Positions 25,470 to 34,002 of a stretch of 64,000 nucleotides of DNA are shown piece after piece. The DNA lies in contig NZ_JAHLDU010000002.1 of the NCBI RefSeq assembly GCF_018861905.1, positions 186,001 to 250,000 of the forward strand, in the 5' to 3' direction. Numbering within the stretch: the first letter of the stretch is position 1; every line of letters begins with the position of its first letter. Source of the DNA: Clostridium sp. DSM 17811. Lineage in GTDB: Bacteria; Bacillota; Clostridia; Clostridiales; Clostridiaceae. The notes under the pieces are model-generated. The model saw only the letters and a list, made by a program, of their open reading frames with translations, did not search any database and was not told the DNA's origin. The translations under genes and the position numbers were made by a program.

Positions 25470-28400
25470 TTGAAAATATTACACACTGCAGACATCCACC
25501 TTGGAGAGTTGAATGGACCTATTATAAATGGCGAAAACGCTAGAATGATGGATACAGTTAGATGCATGGATTATATTACTTCTAAAGCCGTTACAGAAGA
25601 CGTTGACATAATAGTGATTTCAGGAGATTTATTTAATAAGAGTAAGTTATGGGCTGATGAAATGCTTAAGGAAATAACAATCGCGACAAGCTGGTTAAGA
25701 TCCTTGTGTTCCATAGCGCCAACAGTACTCATGTGGGGGACTGGAAACCATGACAGTATAGCAGCATTTGAGAATATTAGAAAAATGAATATAGACAATT
25801 TAACAGTAGTTACTGAACCTAAACTTTTAGAGATATACACTAAAAGCGGATCCATCCAAGTTGCTGCTGTTCCAGGTATGGATAAAGGTTATTTCAGGTC
25901 ATTGTTTCCCGGCATGGATATGGAAGATGAAAATAAAGCAATAAGCAAAGCACTTGGAAATGTAATTTTAGGAATTGGAATTGATGCTGTAAAAGCATTC
26001 CCGTTAATTCTAATGAGTCATTATACAGTAATGGGATCCACTACTGGAAATGGTGAAGCATTATTTATGAATAGCGATATTATTATTCCGACTGAGGCGC
26101 TAGAAGCTTCAAATTATGATTTAGTATGCCTTGGTCATATTCATAAAGCTCAATCAATTCCTAATTGTGGCAGACCTGTTTATTATAGTGGTCCACCTAA
26201 TGCAATAAGTTTCAATGAAGAGGGGCAAAGGAAAGGTTTTTACATCCATGACTTTGATGATGAGTCAATGCAATTAAATTCGAGATTTATTAATACTCCT
26301 TCAAGAGAGTTTGTGACATTGGAAATGAGTGAGCTTGATATAGATTACTTTACTAGAAATGGGAAGATGGTAATTGAAGAAGGACACGAAGCTAAGAATA
26401 AAATCGTGAGAGTTATCTATAGTTGTAGCGATGAAGTTAATAAGCAATTCAGTAAAAAATCATTAGAGAAAGCATTATATGCTGCAGGAGCATTTTATGT
26501 GAGTGAAATAAGACCATCGAAAATAATAGCAACAGTTGATAAAAATGCATTGAATGAAAATGATTCAGTAGAAAATAATTTGAAGTTTTGGCTTGAAAAA
26601 CAAGAGGTACCTGCAGAGGAAATAATAAAAATAATTGAGATTGCAAGACCTATGATATCTACAGTAAGTGCATCTTTACCAACCGGAAAGCTTTCAGGTG
26701 TATTTGAACCGGTGCGGTTAGCAGTAAAAAACTATAGAAGTTATTTGGAAGAGGAATTCGATTTTACAAAAATATCATTTGCAACAGTAAATGGCCCTAA
26801 TGGAATAGGTAAGAGCTCATTCTTCATGGATGCAATGGCAGATTGTTTGTATGAGCAACCAAGAGAAGGCGAACTCACAGGATGGATAAGTAATAATCCA
26901 GAAATAAAAAGTGGCGCCATGACCTTTGAATTCTTAATGGGAAAAGATATTTGGAGAGTTATACGAACTCGAGTTAAGTCGGGAAAAACTACACTAGCAC
27001 TTCAACGATATGTGGAGACTGAATGGAAAGATTTTTCTGAGGATAATAAAACACAAACCCAAGAGAAAATTTTGAACTTACTTGGGATGGATGCTCTAAC
27101 ATTTAAAAGTTGCGCTCTGATAATGCAGGACAATTACGGAGTATTTTTAGAAGCAGACAAAACAGACCGTATGCAAGTATTAGGTAATATATTAGGACTA
27201 AATGTATATGATAAGCTTCATGCTATAGCAAAAGAAGATCTCAAGATCCAGAACCGCAACATTGAAAAACTAAAATCAACAATTGCGGAGCTAGATACTA
27301 AAATCAATACAAAAGTTATGTATGAAGATCAATTGTTAGATTATCAGAGAGCAAAGGATTATAAACAGCAACAAATTACAATTGCAGAAAATAAATTAAA
27401 AGAAGCCAACCTGCAGGTTGAAAAATATAAGAATATAATCTCTAAAATAGCTGTAATTTCTGAGAAAGTAGAAACTATGGCCAATGAAATTAATGTTAAA
27501 GAATCTGAGATGTTAAAACTTGATGAAGAAAAAAAGAGAGCTGAAAATATCACTGGTATGGAAGATAAAATACTATCTAAAATTACTGAGTATGAGACTA
27601 CTAGAGACAAGATAACAACGCTTAGGGCTAGACAATCTTTAGTTAACAATAAGCGCTCTGAGGTTGCCTCTGTGAAATCAGAGGTCAGTAAAAATGGTGT
27701 TGACATAATAGTGAATGATAGAAAAATCGGTACCCTTGACGTTGATTTGAAATGTAAAAAAGGTTTGGAACTTGAAGTAGCATCATTGGATGCATTGGAG
27801 AAAGCATTAGAGGTAATGGATAAAGAAAAGCTTAATTTGTCATCATTAGAGCAAGAACAATCAAAAGCACTTCAAGAACATAAAATAGCTCAGAAAAATT
27901 ATGATAACAAATTGGAAAAAATAGAGAGTGAATTAAATAGTTGTAAAAGAAAAGCTGAACTAATTGAAAATAGTAACTGTCCAATTGAGAAGCCTACATG
28001 TAATTTCTTAAAAGATGCAATGGAATCTAAAAGTAAAATTGAAGGTTTTGAAAAAGATAAAAAGGATTGTGAGTCTATAGATTTTAATGAAGTTCTTGCA
28101 CTTAGTAAAAACTATAGATTACTAACAGAGAAGGTAATGGCTCATGAATACAACCCTATAACACATCAAATAACCAATAAAAGAATTGTTGAAATAAGGA
28201 AGCAAAAAGAACAGCTATTAAGTCTTTCAGGTAAAGATGAAATGTTAAAAAATGAACTAGAGCTACAGTCTGAACTTAGAAAAAAACAAGGGACTTTAAA
28301 AGAAAAGTTAATAATTTTAGAAGCTGAGTACAGTGTGCTTGAATTGGAAACAAATGAACTTAAAATACTAGAGATTTCCTTGCCTACTTTAGAAAAATGG

Positions 28401-29255
28401 TACAAAGGGAAAGATGAGCTTCCAGCTGCTAAGCAATCGCTAATTAATGTAAAAGCTCGACTAGATGTACTTGTAGAAGAAATTAAGGATAAACAGATAT
28501 TATCAATAGCTGAAAAAGCTAAGCAATCTAAATTATCGGAAGATGTTTTCTTAATTAAAACTAGTGATCCAGAGCCAATAGAAAATGAATTAAAGGGGCT
28601 CAGAGGAGAGTTAACAACTATAGATGTAAATATAGGTATAGCCAATTCAAAGATTGTAGAGTTTAAAAGCTTTGATGTAGAAATGATGGAAAAAGCTAAG
28701 GAACTTAAAGAATATGCTTCAAGAGCTAGCAAACTCACATTACTTGTAAAAGCATTTAGTATCGATGGAGTGCCATTCCAAATTGTTAGGTCAGCAGTGC
28801 CTGAGCTAAGTGCTCAAGCAAATGAAATATTATCACAAATGACCGGCGGAAAAATGTCCATTGAAATGAAAATGGATAAGATTCTAAAAAATAAAAGTGA
28901 AGTAAATGCACTTGAAATATGGATTAGTGATTATCAAAGAGGTACTATGCCATACCTAAGTAGGTCCGGTGGTCAAAAAGTAAAGGCAGCTCTTTCAGTA
29001 GCATTCTCATTAGCAGATTTAAAAGCAAATAGAGCTGGAATACAACTTGGAATGATGTTTATCGATGAACCGCCTTTTCTTGATGGAGATGGTGTACAGG
29101 CTTACTGTGATGCACTTGAATTGATTCATAATAGATACCCTAATATGAGAGTGGTTGCAATTAGTCATGATCCAGCAATGAAGGCTAGATTTCCACAAGA
29201 AATTGAGGTTATAGATACTGGCGATGGTGGCAGCAAGATTATTTTTAATGATTAG
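25470..29255 (+). CDS. Fused SbcD-SbcC (Mre11-Rad50 type) nuclease/ATPase
   Basis: One polypeptide of about 1261 residues. Residues 1-400 are an SbcD/Mre11 phosphoesterase (HTADIHLGE, SGDLFNKS, GTGNHDS, LMSHYTV, CLGHIHKA). Walker A (NGPNGIGKSS) is near residue 440, opening an SbcC/Rad50 ATPase; a coiled coil of about 500 residues follows with an apex CPIEKPTC at residues 837-844; then the signature YLSRSGGQKVKAALSVAFS, Walker B MMFIDEPPFLD and AISHDP. Separate sbcD and sbcC genes are the rule, so the fusion is unusual. TTG at 25470 is fixed by GGGAGG and by homology beginning at KILHTADIH. It likely trims DNA ends for phage recombination or replication. Confidence 0.9.
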   Translation: MKILHTADIHLGELNGPIINGENARMMDTVRCMDYITSKAVTEDVDIIVISGDLFNKSKLWADEMLKEITIATSWLRSLCSIAPTVLMWGTGNHDSIAAFENIRKMNIDNLTVVTEPKLLEIYTKSGSIQVAAVPGMDKGYFRSLFPGMDMEDENKAISKALGNVILGIGIDAVKAFPLILMSHYTVMGSTTGNGEALFMNSDIIIPTEALEASNYDLVCLGHIHKAQSIPNCGRPVYYSGPPNAISFNEEGQRKGFYIHDFDDESMQLNSRFINTPSREFVTLEMSELDIDYFTRNGKMVIEEGHEAKNKIVRVIYSCSDEVNKQFSKKSLEKALYAAGAFYVSEIRPSKIIATVDKNALNENDSVENNLKFWLEKQEVPAEEIIKIIEIARPMISTVSASLPTGKLSGVFEPVRLAVKNYRSYLEEEFDFTKISFATVNGPNGIGKSSFFMDAMADCLYEQPREGELTGWISNNPEIKSGAMTFEFLMGKDIWRVIRTRVKSGKTTLALQRYVETEWKDFSEDNKTQTQEKILNLLGMDALTFKSCALIMQDNYGVFLEADKTDRMQVLGNILGLNVYDKLHAIAKEDLKIQNRNIEKLKSTIAELDTKINTKVMYEDQLLDYQRAKDYKQQQITIAENKLKEANLQVEKYKNIISKIAVISEKVETMANEINVKESEMLKLDEEKKRAENITGMEDKILSKITEYETTRDKITTLRARQSLVNNKRSEVASVKSEVSKNGVDIIVNDRKIGTLDVDLKCKKGLELEVASLDALEKALEVMDKEKLNLSSLEQEQSKALQEHKIAQKNYDNKLEKIESELNSCKRKAELIENSNCPIEKPTCNFLKDAMESKSKIEGFEKDKKDCESIDFNEVLALSKNYRLLTEKVMAHEYNPITHQITNKRIVEIRKQKEQLLSLSGKDEMLKNELELQSELRKKQGTLKEKLIILEAEYSVLELETNELKILEISLPTLEKWYKGKDELPAAKQSLINVKARLDVLVEEIKDKQILSIAEKAKQSKLSEDVFLIKTSDPEPIENELKGLRGELTTIDVNIGIANSKIVEFKSFDVEMMEKAKELKEYASRASKLTLLVKAFSIDGVPFQIVRSAVPELSAQANEILSQMTGGKMSIEMKMDKILKNKSEVNALEIWISDYQRGTMPYLSRSGGQKVKAALSVAFSLADLKANRAGIQLGMMFIDEPPFLDGDGVQAYCDALELIHNRYPNMRVVAISHDPAMKARFPQEIEVIDTGDGGSKIIFND

Positions 29256-29265
29256 GGGTGGAACT

Positions 29266-30459
29266 ATGGAGGAACGAAAATTTATAAAAATAAAAAATGA
29301 AACAAGAGAAATGAATTGCAGTGAAGTATATGAGCAATTTAAGAAATTTATTTATAAAACTGCTCTTAGTTTCAACAATTCGAGTGAAAGTTTAGAGGAT
29401 CTAGTTCAAATCGGAAGTCTTGGATTAATGAAGGCATTTAATTCATATAAAATTGAATCTGGGTATGCGTTCTCGACATTACTTGGAAGAATACTAATTA
29501 ATGAATTTTTAATGCAAATAAGAAAAGAAAAAAACAGGAAAACAGGAACATACGAAACAAGCTTTGATGATTATTTGTACGTGAATGAAAATGGAAATTA
29601 TTTGACACTTTTAGATTTAGTGAAAGAGCCAACAGATTGTGAAGAAATAGTTATGGAAAATCTGAACAACATTGAATTAATAAATTATATAAGTGAACTT
29701 GAGCCTAGGAATGGAAATATAATTAAATCCTTTTACTTCGATAATATAAGTCAAGTTCAGATAGGCAGAAAATTTAATATTAGCCAAAGCTATGTGGCTA
29801 GATTAATTGAAAAATCGCTTAAAATTTTAAAAAGTAAATATGAAAAAGGAGAGATTGAAATGATTACTAAAAGAGAAGCATGCTATGAAATTTTTAATAA
29901 TAACCAAGGAGCTACTAGAGAACGAGTTATTAGTTTAGTTATTGAAAAGGTAGGTGTAACCAAAACAACTGCACAAACTTATTATCCATTATGGAGAAAA
30001 GAATTTATAGATAAGACGATATTCCCTAACTCCGAAAAAACCAAGAAACAGGAAAAGTCTAAAATTATCACCAAAAGCACTGATATTATCACAGAAACGG
30101 CCAATAAAATCACAGAAGTGGCTGATAAATCACCAATAAAGCAAGTTATCGTTAATAAAAATATTACTCCTGGTTGGGGAAAAATAAATGAGGAATTTGA
30201 GGAAGAGGTTAAAGACATGGATGCAAAAAATAAGGAGAGGAAAGAAATAGTTAGTAATGAAGACGATGATATCTTTGAAGTTACAAAGCTTGTGCCAGTG
30301 GTCATGAAAGGTAAACATGGTACTTACAACTTTGATAAAAGTGGAGTTAAGTCTACACCAACAGAAAACTTTATAAGCAAAGATAAAATGGATGAAGCAC
30401 TGGAAGCCCTTGCAATTTGGGAAAGATGTTATGGAAAGGAAGGTGTACAGGCATGCTAG
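29266..30459 (+). CDS. Sigma-70-like phage regulator with C-terminal extension
   Basis: About 397 residues. The N-terminal 190 are sigma-like: region 2 (SLEDLVQIGSLGLMKAFNSY, SGYAFSTLLGRILINEFLMQ) and region 4 HTH (SQVQIGRKFNISQSYVARLI). A second module follows (TKREACYEIFNNNQGATRER to TTAQTYYPLWRKEFI), probably a small DNA-binding fold, then a Lys/Thr-rich linker and an acidic segment. The ATG lies four bases after AGGGGTGG. Its last codons overlap the AcrIIA9-like gene. Likely role: middle or late transcription switch. Confidence 0.78.
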   Translation: MEERKFIKIKNETREMNCSEVYEQFKKFIYKTALSFNNSSESLEDLVQIGSLGLMKAFNSYKIESGYAFSTLLGRILINEFLMQIRKEKNRKTGTYETSFDDYLYVNENGNYLTLLDLVKEPTDCEEIVMENLNNIELINYISELEPRNGNIIKSFYFDNISQVQIGRKFNISQSYVARLIEKSLKILKSKYEKGEIEMITKREACYEIFNNNQGATRERVISLVIEKVGVTKTTAQTYYPLWRKEFIDKTIFPNSEKTKKQEKSKIITKSTDIITETANKITEVADKSPIKQVIVNKNITPGWGKINEEFEEEVKDMDAKNKERKEIVSNEDDDIFEVTKLVPVVMKGKHGTYNFDKSGVKSTPTENFISKDKMDEALEALAIWERCYGKEGVQAC

Positions 30460-30821
30460 AAAAAGCAATTGAAAAGTTAAGGGCCGAAATAACTAGTAGT
30501 AAAAACGATCCTGTCATTCAAATTATTGGGGAATTTCTTATTCAGCACCTTCTGAACAACAATAGTAATGCAGAAAAAATAATGCAAGAGGGGAAAACAA
30601 TCGAAAAAAGTTTTGAAGAGATGCGAAAAGTTGCGACAACAAGGAAAGTTGGAAATCGTGCGGTCTTAACGGATCAAGAAGGTTTTAATATTGTATTGAA
30701 ATATTTTGGAATTGAATCAACCATTACAGATAAAGTATCTAGGGTCAAAGAACCTGCAGAGAAGGATCCTATTAAAGAGAAAAAGTCTGACATTGAATTT
30801 AATGTTGAACTTGATTTTTAG
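30453..30821 (+). CDS. AcrIIA9/PcfK-like family protein
   Basis: 122 residues. The pattern EKAIEKLRAEI, IQIIGEFLIQHLL, KTIEKSFEEMRKVA, VLTDQEGFNIVLKYFGIE matches the family annotated both as PcfK-like and as the Cas9 inhibitor AcrIIA9. Known AcrIIA9 proteins inhibit type II-A Cas9, while PcfK occurs with PcfJ on conjugative plasmids; which applies here cannot be told from sequence. A PcfJ-like gene follows immediately. The ATG overlaps the preceding stop (ATGCTAG), implying coupling; a highly charged tail ends the protein. Confidence 0.75.
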   Translation: MLEKAIEKLRAEITSSKNDPVIQIIGEFLIQHLLNNNSNAEKIMQEGKTIEKSFEEMRKVATTRKVGNRAVLTDQEGFNIVLKYFGIESTITDKVSRVKEPAEKDPIKEKKSDIEFNVELDF

Positions 30822-30830
30822 GAGATGAAT

Positions 30831-32381
30831 GTGTTGGAAATGAATAATAGAAACAAAGACTACACCGACCATTTTTCGCCAGATATAAGCAATGAGATAA
30901 AGGAATACGCGATAGAGAAAGCATTCAAATTTAGTAGGTATATATTTACTCGTAAAGATAAAAAGCAGCAGTATGGCTATTGTACATACTGTGAATCTGA
31001 ATTTAAAACAAATGGCTTGAAACATAACGAAGAAACTACTTGTCCTAGATGTAGAAGTAAGGTAATGGTCAGATCCGGTGGAATGGGCAGAAAATATATG
31101 ATTGATACTGTATATTTTGTCTACTATGAAAAGTCTATAAAAGACCCAAATGTGCTTATAGCAAGAGGTATACAAGTTCAAAGAGATTACAGATATGATT
31201 ATACTAGGGTAAAAACGGATTACTTTTTAATGGCTATGTATGTGTTTGATGCAATTAAAAGTGAAAGCGTAATGCTGAAACATTCTTACTATGGCGATAG
31301 GTTTGAACGAACAAGAAGTATCTGTTCACTATCAGGGGCATTTGATCAGAGAGGTGCTAGGGTAAGCTACTCAAGGGAAAGTATAGAAGTGGCAATTAAA
31401 GATACACCTTTTAAATACAGTACATGGGATAGTTACTACAGTGGTGATATGACTAAGTTTTTCGAGTTTTATACTAAATACCCTTGCGTTGAGTATCTGA
31501 CAAAAGAAGGTTATAAGGGATTAGTAAAAAATAAGCTTGATGGAGGGCTTACCTACAGAACTATAAACTGGAGAGGCAAAACTATATTTAAAATATTAAA
31601 AATAAATAAACAAGATTTGCAGCAAATAAAAGCTAAAAAAATAGATGTTACATTCTCCTTTTTAAAGATCTTTCAGGAGGCGAGAAAACGTAATTGGAAC
31701 CTAACATTAGAAGAGACAATTAGTGTAGCAAAAGATTATTTGTGTTGCTATGACTCTTTACAGAATGCATTAAAGTATAGTTCCATGAAAAAACTTTTAA
31801 ATTATTTCTCAAAGCAATACAACGATTATAACATCTGTAAAATAGGAAAAAATTATTATGGCCACAGTAGTGTACTTACAACATTTAGGGACTATATCTC
31901 AGATTGCATAAAACTTGAAATGGATACTACAAAGGACCAAGTTATATTCCCAAGAGATCTCTTCACTGCACATCAAAATACCATTAAACAAATTAAAATG
32001 CAGAAAAATGAAAAGCTTGATGTATTAATTAGAGATAGGGCTAAAATCTTGGAGAAATATATATTTAAAAGTAATGGATTGATGATAAGACCTGCAATGA
32101 GTTCTCAGGACTTAATAGATGAAGGGAGCGCACTTACTCACTGTGTGGCTACCAACTATACAGATTCTTACGCTAAAGGTAATACCAATATCTTCTTTAT
32201 ACGTAAAACTTCGGAGTTAGACAAATCCTATTACACCATAGAAATCAAGAAAGATAAAATTATTCAAGTTCACGGGAAAAATAATCGTTCTCCTAGTGTT
32301 GACGTGCAGGAATTTATCAAAGCATTTACTGCAGAAAAATTAAACACAAAGAAGAAAAATAGAGTCAAATTATCAGCCTAA
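30831..32381 (+). CDS. PcfJ-like protein
   Basis: About 516 residues. An N-terminal zinc-ribbon (CTYCESEF...CPRCRSK) is followed by a helical middle and a C-terminal PcfJ domain with LIDEGSALTHCVATNYTDSY, FFIRKTSELDKSYYTIEIK and QVHGKNN. PcfJ-family proteins are common on Gram-positive mobile elements beside PcfK/AcrIIA9; their biochemical role is unknown. The start is uncertain: ATG at 30825 overlaps AGGAGA, so GTG (30831), TTG (30834) or ATG (30840) is more likely. Confidence 0.75.
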   Translation: MLEMNNRNKDYTDHFSPDISNEIKEYAIEKAFKFSRYIFTRKDKKQQYGYCTYCESEFKTNGLKHNEETTCPRCRSKVMVRSGGMGRKYMIDTVYFVYYEKSIKDPNVLIARGIQVQRDYRYDYTRVKTDYFLMAMYVFDAIKSESVMLKHSYYGDRFERTRSICSLSGAFDQRGARVSYSRESIEVAIKDTPFKYSTWDSYYSGDMTKFFEFYTKYPCVEYLTKEGYKGLVKNKLDGGLTYRTINWRGKTIFKILKINKQDLQQIKAKKIDVTFSFLKIFQEARKRNWNLTLEETISVAKDYLCCYDSLQNALKYSSMKKLLNYFSKQYNDYNICKIGKNYYGHSSVLTTFRDYISDCIKLEMDTTKDQVIFPRDLFTAHQNTIKQIKMQKNEKLDVLIRDRAKILEKYIFKSNGLMIRPAMSSQDLIDEGSALTHCVATNYTDSYAKGNTNIFFIRKTSELDKSYYTIEIKKDKIIQVHGKNNRSPSVDVQEFIKAFTAEKLNTKKKNRVKLSA

Positions 32382-32400
32382 ATTATGAGGAGGAATCAGT

Positions 32401-33351
32401 ATGAATGAAATTCAAAATATCGATGCATTAACCACAGAGATATTGATTTTAAAACAGCAAACAGCTCAAAATATTATTGAAATTGGTAAAAGGTTGGTGT
32501 CAGTTAAGGAGTCATTACCTCATGGTGAATGGGGAAAATATCTTGAGGAAAAAGTAGATGTCAGTCAGTGGACAGCCAATAAATTCATGAAAGTAGCAAA
32601 AGAAAATTCAAATTGTGGTACGTTCAACAATTTGAATCAATCAAAGGTTTTCGCGTTGCTTTCATTACCACAAGAAGATAGAGAAACCTTTGTAAAAGAG
32701 AATCCGGTAAATGAAATGACAACTAGAGAATTGCAAAAAGCTATTAAAGAAAGAGATAAAGCTGTAAAGGAAAAAAATAATGCAGAAAATAAGTTTCAGA
32801 CATATCAGGCGCAATTGGACCAAGCAAGAATTGATGAAAAGCAGCTTGAAGATGATAAACAAATATATGAATCAAAACTAAAAGCTATGGAGTCTGCTCT
32901 TCAAAAAGAAAAAGATAATTCTAAAAAGAAAATTGAGGACCTTCAAACATTTATTGGTGAGGCCAAGGCAAATGGAGACAATGAAGAGGTAATAAGACTC
33001 CAGGCATCCCTTAAAGAAGTACAAACTGACTTGGATAGTTCAGCTCAAAAGATAGATGAACTCGAAGCTCAGCTCAAAGAAAAAACTATCGATGTAATAA
33101 CCGCTGAGCCAGTAATAGTTGAAAAGGTACCCGAGGAAATCGAAAAAGAACTTCAGGATCTAAGACAAAAAGCAATGCAAAGTGGTAATAATTCAGTTAT
33201 TAGATTTAAAATTTATTTTGCAGAACTTCAAAAGATTTTTAGAGATGAGTTAGAAGTAATGGCTGAAATAAAAGAAACTGATCCCGAAATGAATGAAAAA
33301 TGTACCAATGCTATTTCAGTACTTATCAGCAAAATGTCTGAAAGATTATAA
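32401..33351 (+). CDS. DUF3102 protein with long coiled coil
   Basis: 316 residues. The N-terminal 90 match DUF3102 (QNIIEIGKRLVSVKESLPHG, WGKYLEEKVDVSQWTANKFM), a domain common on phages and plasmids and often beside ParB-like or replication genes. The centre (about 110-235) is a strong coiled coil, and the C-terminal helices close the protein. The ATG follows GAGGAGG. Function unknown; the gene lies between the PcfJ-like and nuclease genes, overlapping none of their coding starts. Confidence 0.8.
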   Translation: MNEIQNIDALTTEILILKQQTAQNIIEIGKRLVSVKESLPHGEWGKYLEEKVDVSQWTANKFMKVAKENSNCGTFNNLNQSKVFALLSLPQEDRETFVKENPVNEMTTRELQKAIKERDKAVKEKNNAENKFQTYQAQLDQARIDEKQLEDDKQIYESKLKAMESALQKEKDNSKKKIEDLQTFIGEAKANGDNEEVIRLQASLKEVQTDLDSSAQKIDELEAQLKEKTIDVITAEPVIVEKVPEEIEKELQDLRQKAMQSGNNSVIRFKIYFAELQKIFRDELEVMAEIKETDPEMNEKCTNAISVLISKMSERL

Positions 33352-33388
33352 TGCAAAAAAACTAAATAAAACAAAAGTGGGGGATATC

Positions 33389-33982
33389 ATGCAAATTCAT
33401 TATAGGCTTACAGATACAGAAATAAAAAAACTATTAAAAGAAAATTTTATGATTTTATATGATACGAGAGAGCAGCAAAATGCCCATATATTAGAGTATT
33501 TTGATAAGGCTAAAGTGAAATATAAAAAACAAAAGATAGATGAAGGGGACTATACTGCAATAATTACTAAATGTCCAGAAATGGGTATTCACAGAGACTT
33601 ACATTTTAAAGTAGCGGTGGAACGTAAAAATAGTATTGATGAGTTAGCTAGCAATTTAGGAGAAGAAACTGACACTAGAGACAATATAAGACTCGAAAGG
33701 GAACTTGAAAGAGCAAAGCATAAAGGCATAATGATGTTTCTTATCATTGAAGATAAAAATGGTATGGAGAATATCAAAACACATAATTACAGAAGTTTAT
33801 ATTCTCCTCAAGCTTTTATCGGAAAATTAACCAGTATACAAGTTAGATATTTGAACGACACAATGTTTGAAGATAAAAAAAATACAGGTTGTGAAATATT
33901 AAGAAAACTAAAATATGCAGTAAGATATTTGCTTAAAGAAGGAAACTTAGATATTGACCCGGAGGAACAAAACGCAAAATGA
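33389..33982 (+). CDS. ERCC4-type nuclease
   Basis: 197 residues with the XPF/ERCC4 nuclease motifs LYDTREQQ, GDYT and VERKNSIDELA, where the Asp-Glu-Arg-Lys set forms the metal-dependent site. Such phage nucleases cut branched DNA or recombination intermediates. No helicase or HhH domain is present. The ATG at 33389 follows GTGGGGGATATC; the longer frame from 33293 runs inside the preceding gene. It is placed before the primase-helicase, fitting a replication/recombination role. Confidence 0.85.
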   Translation: MQIHYRLTDTEIKKLLKENFMILYDTREQQNAHILEYFDKAKVKYKKQKIDEGDYTAIITKCPEMGIHRDLHFKVAVERKNSIDELASNLGEETDTRDNIRLERELERAKHKGIMMFLIIEDKNGMENIKTHNYRSLYSPQAFIGKLTSIQVRYLNDTMFEDKKNTGCEILRKLKYAVRYLLKEGNLDIDPEEQNAK

Positions 33983-34002
33983 TTACTGAAAGGTGGTAGC
34001 GC

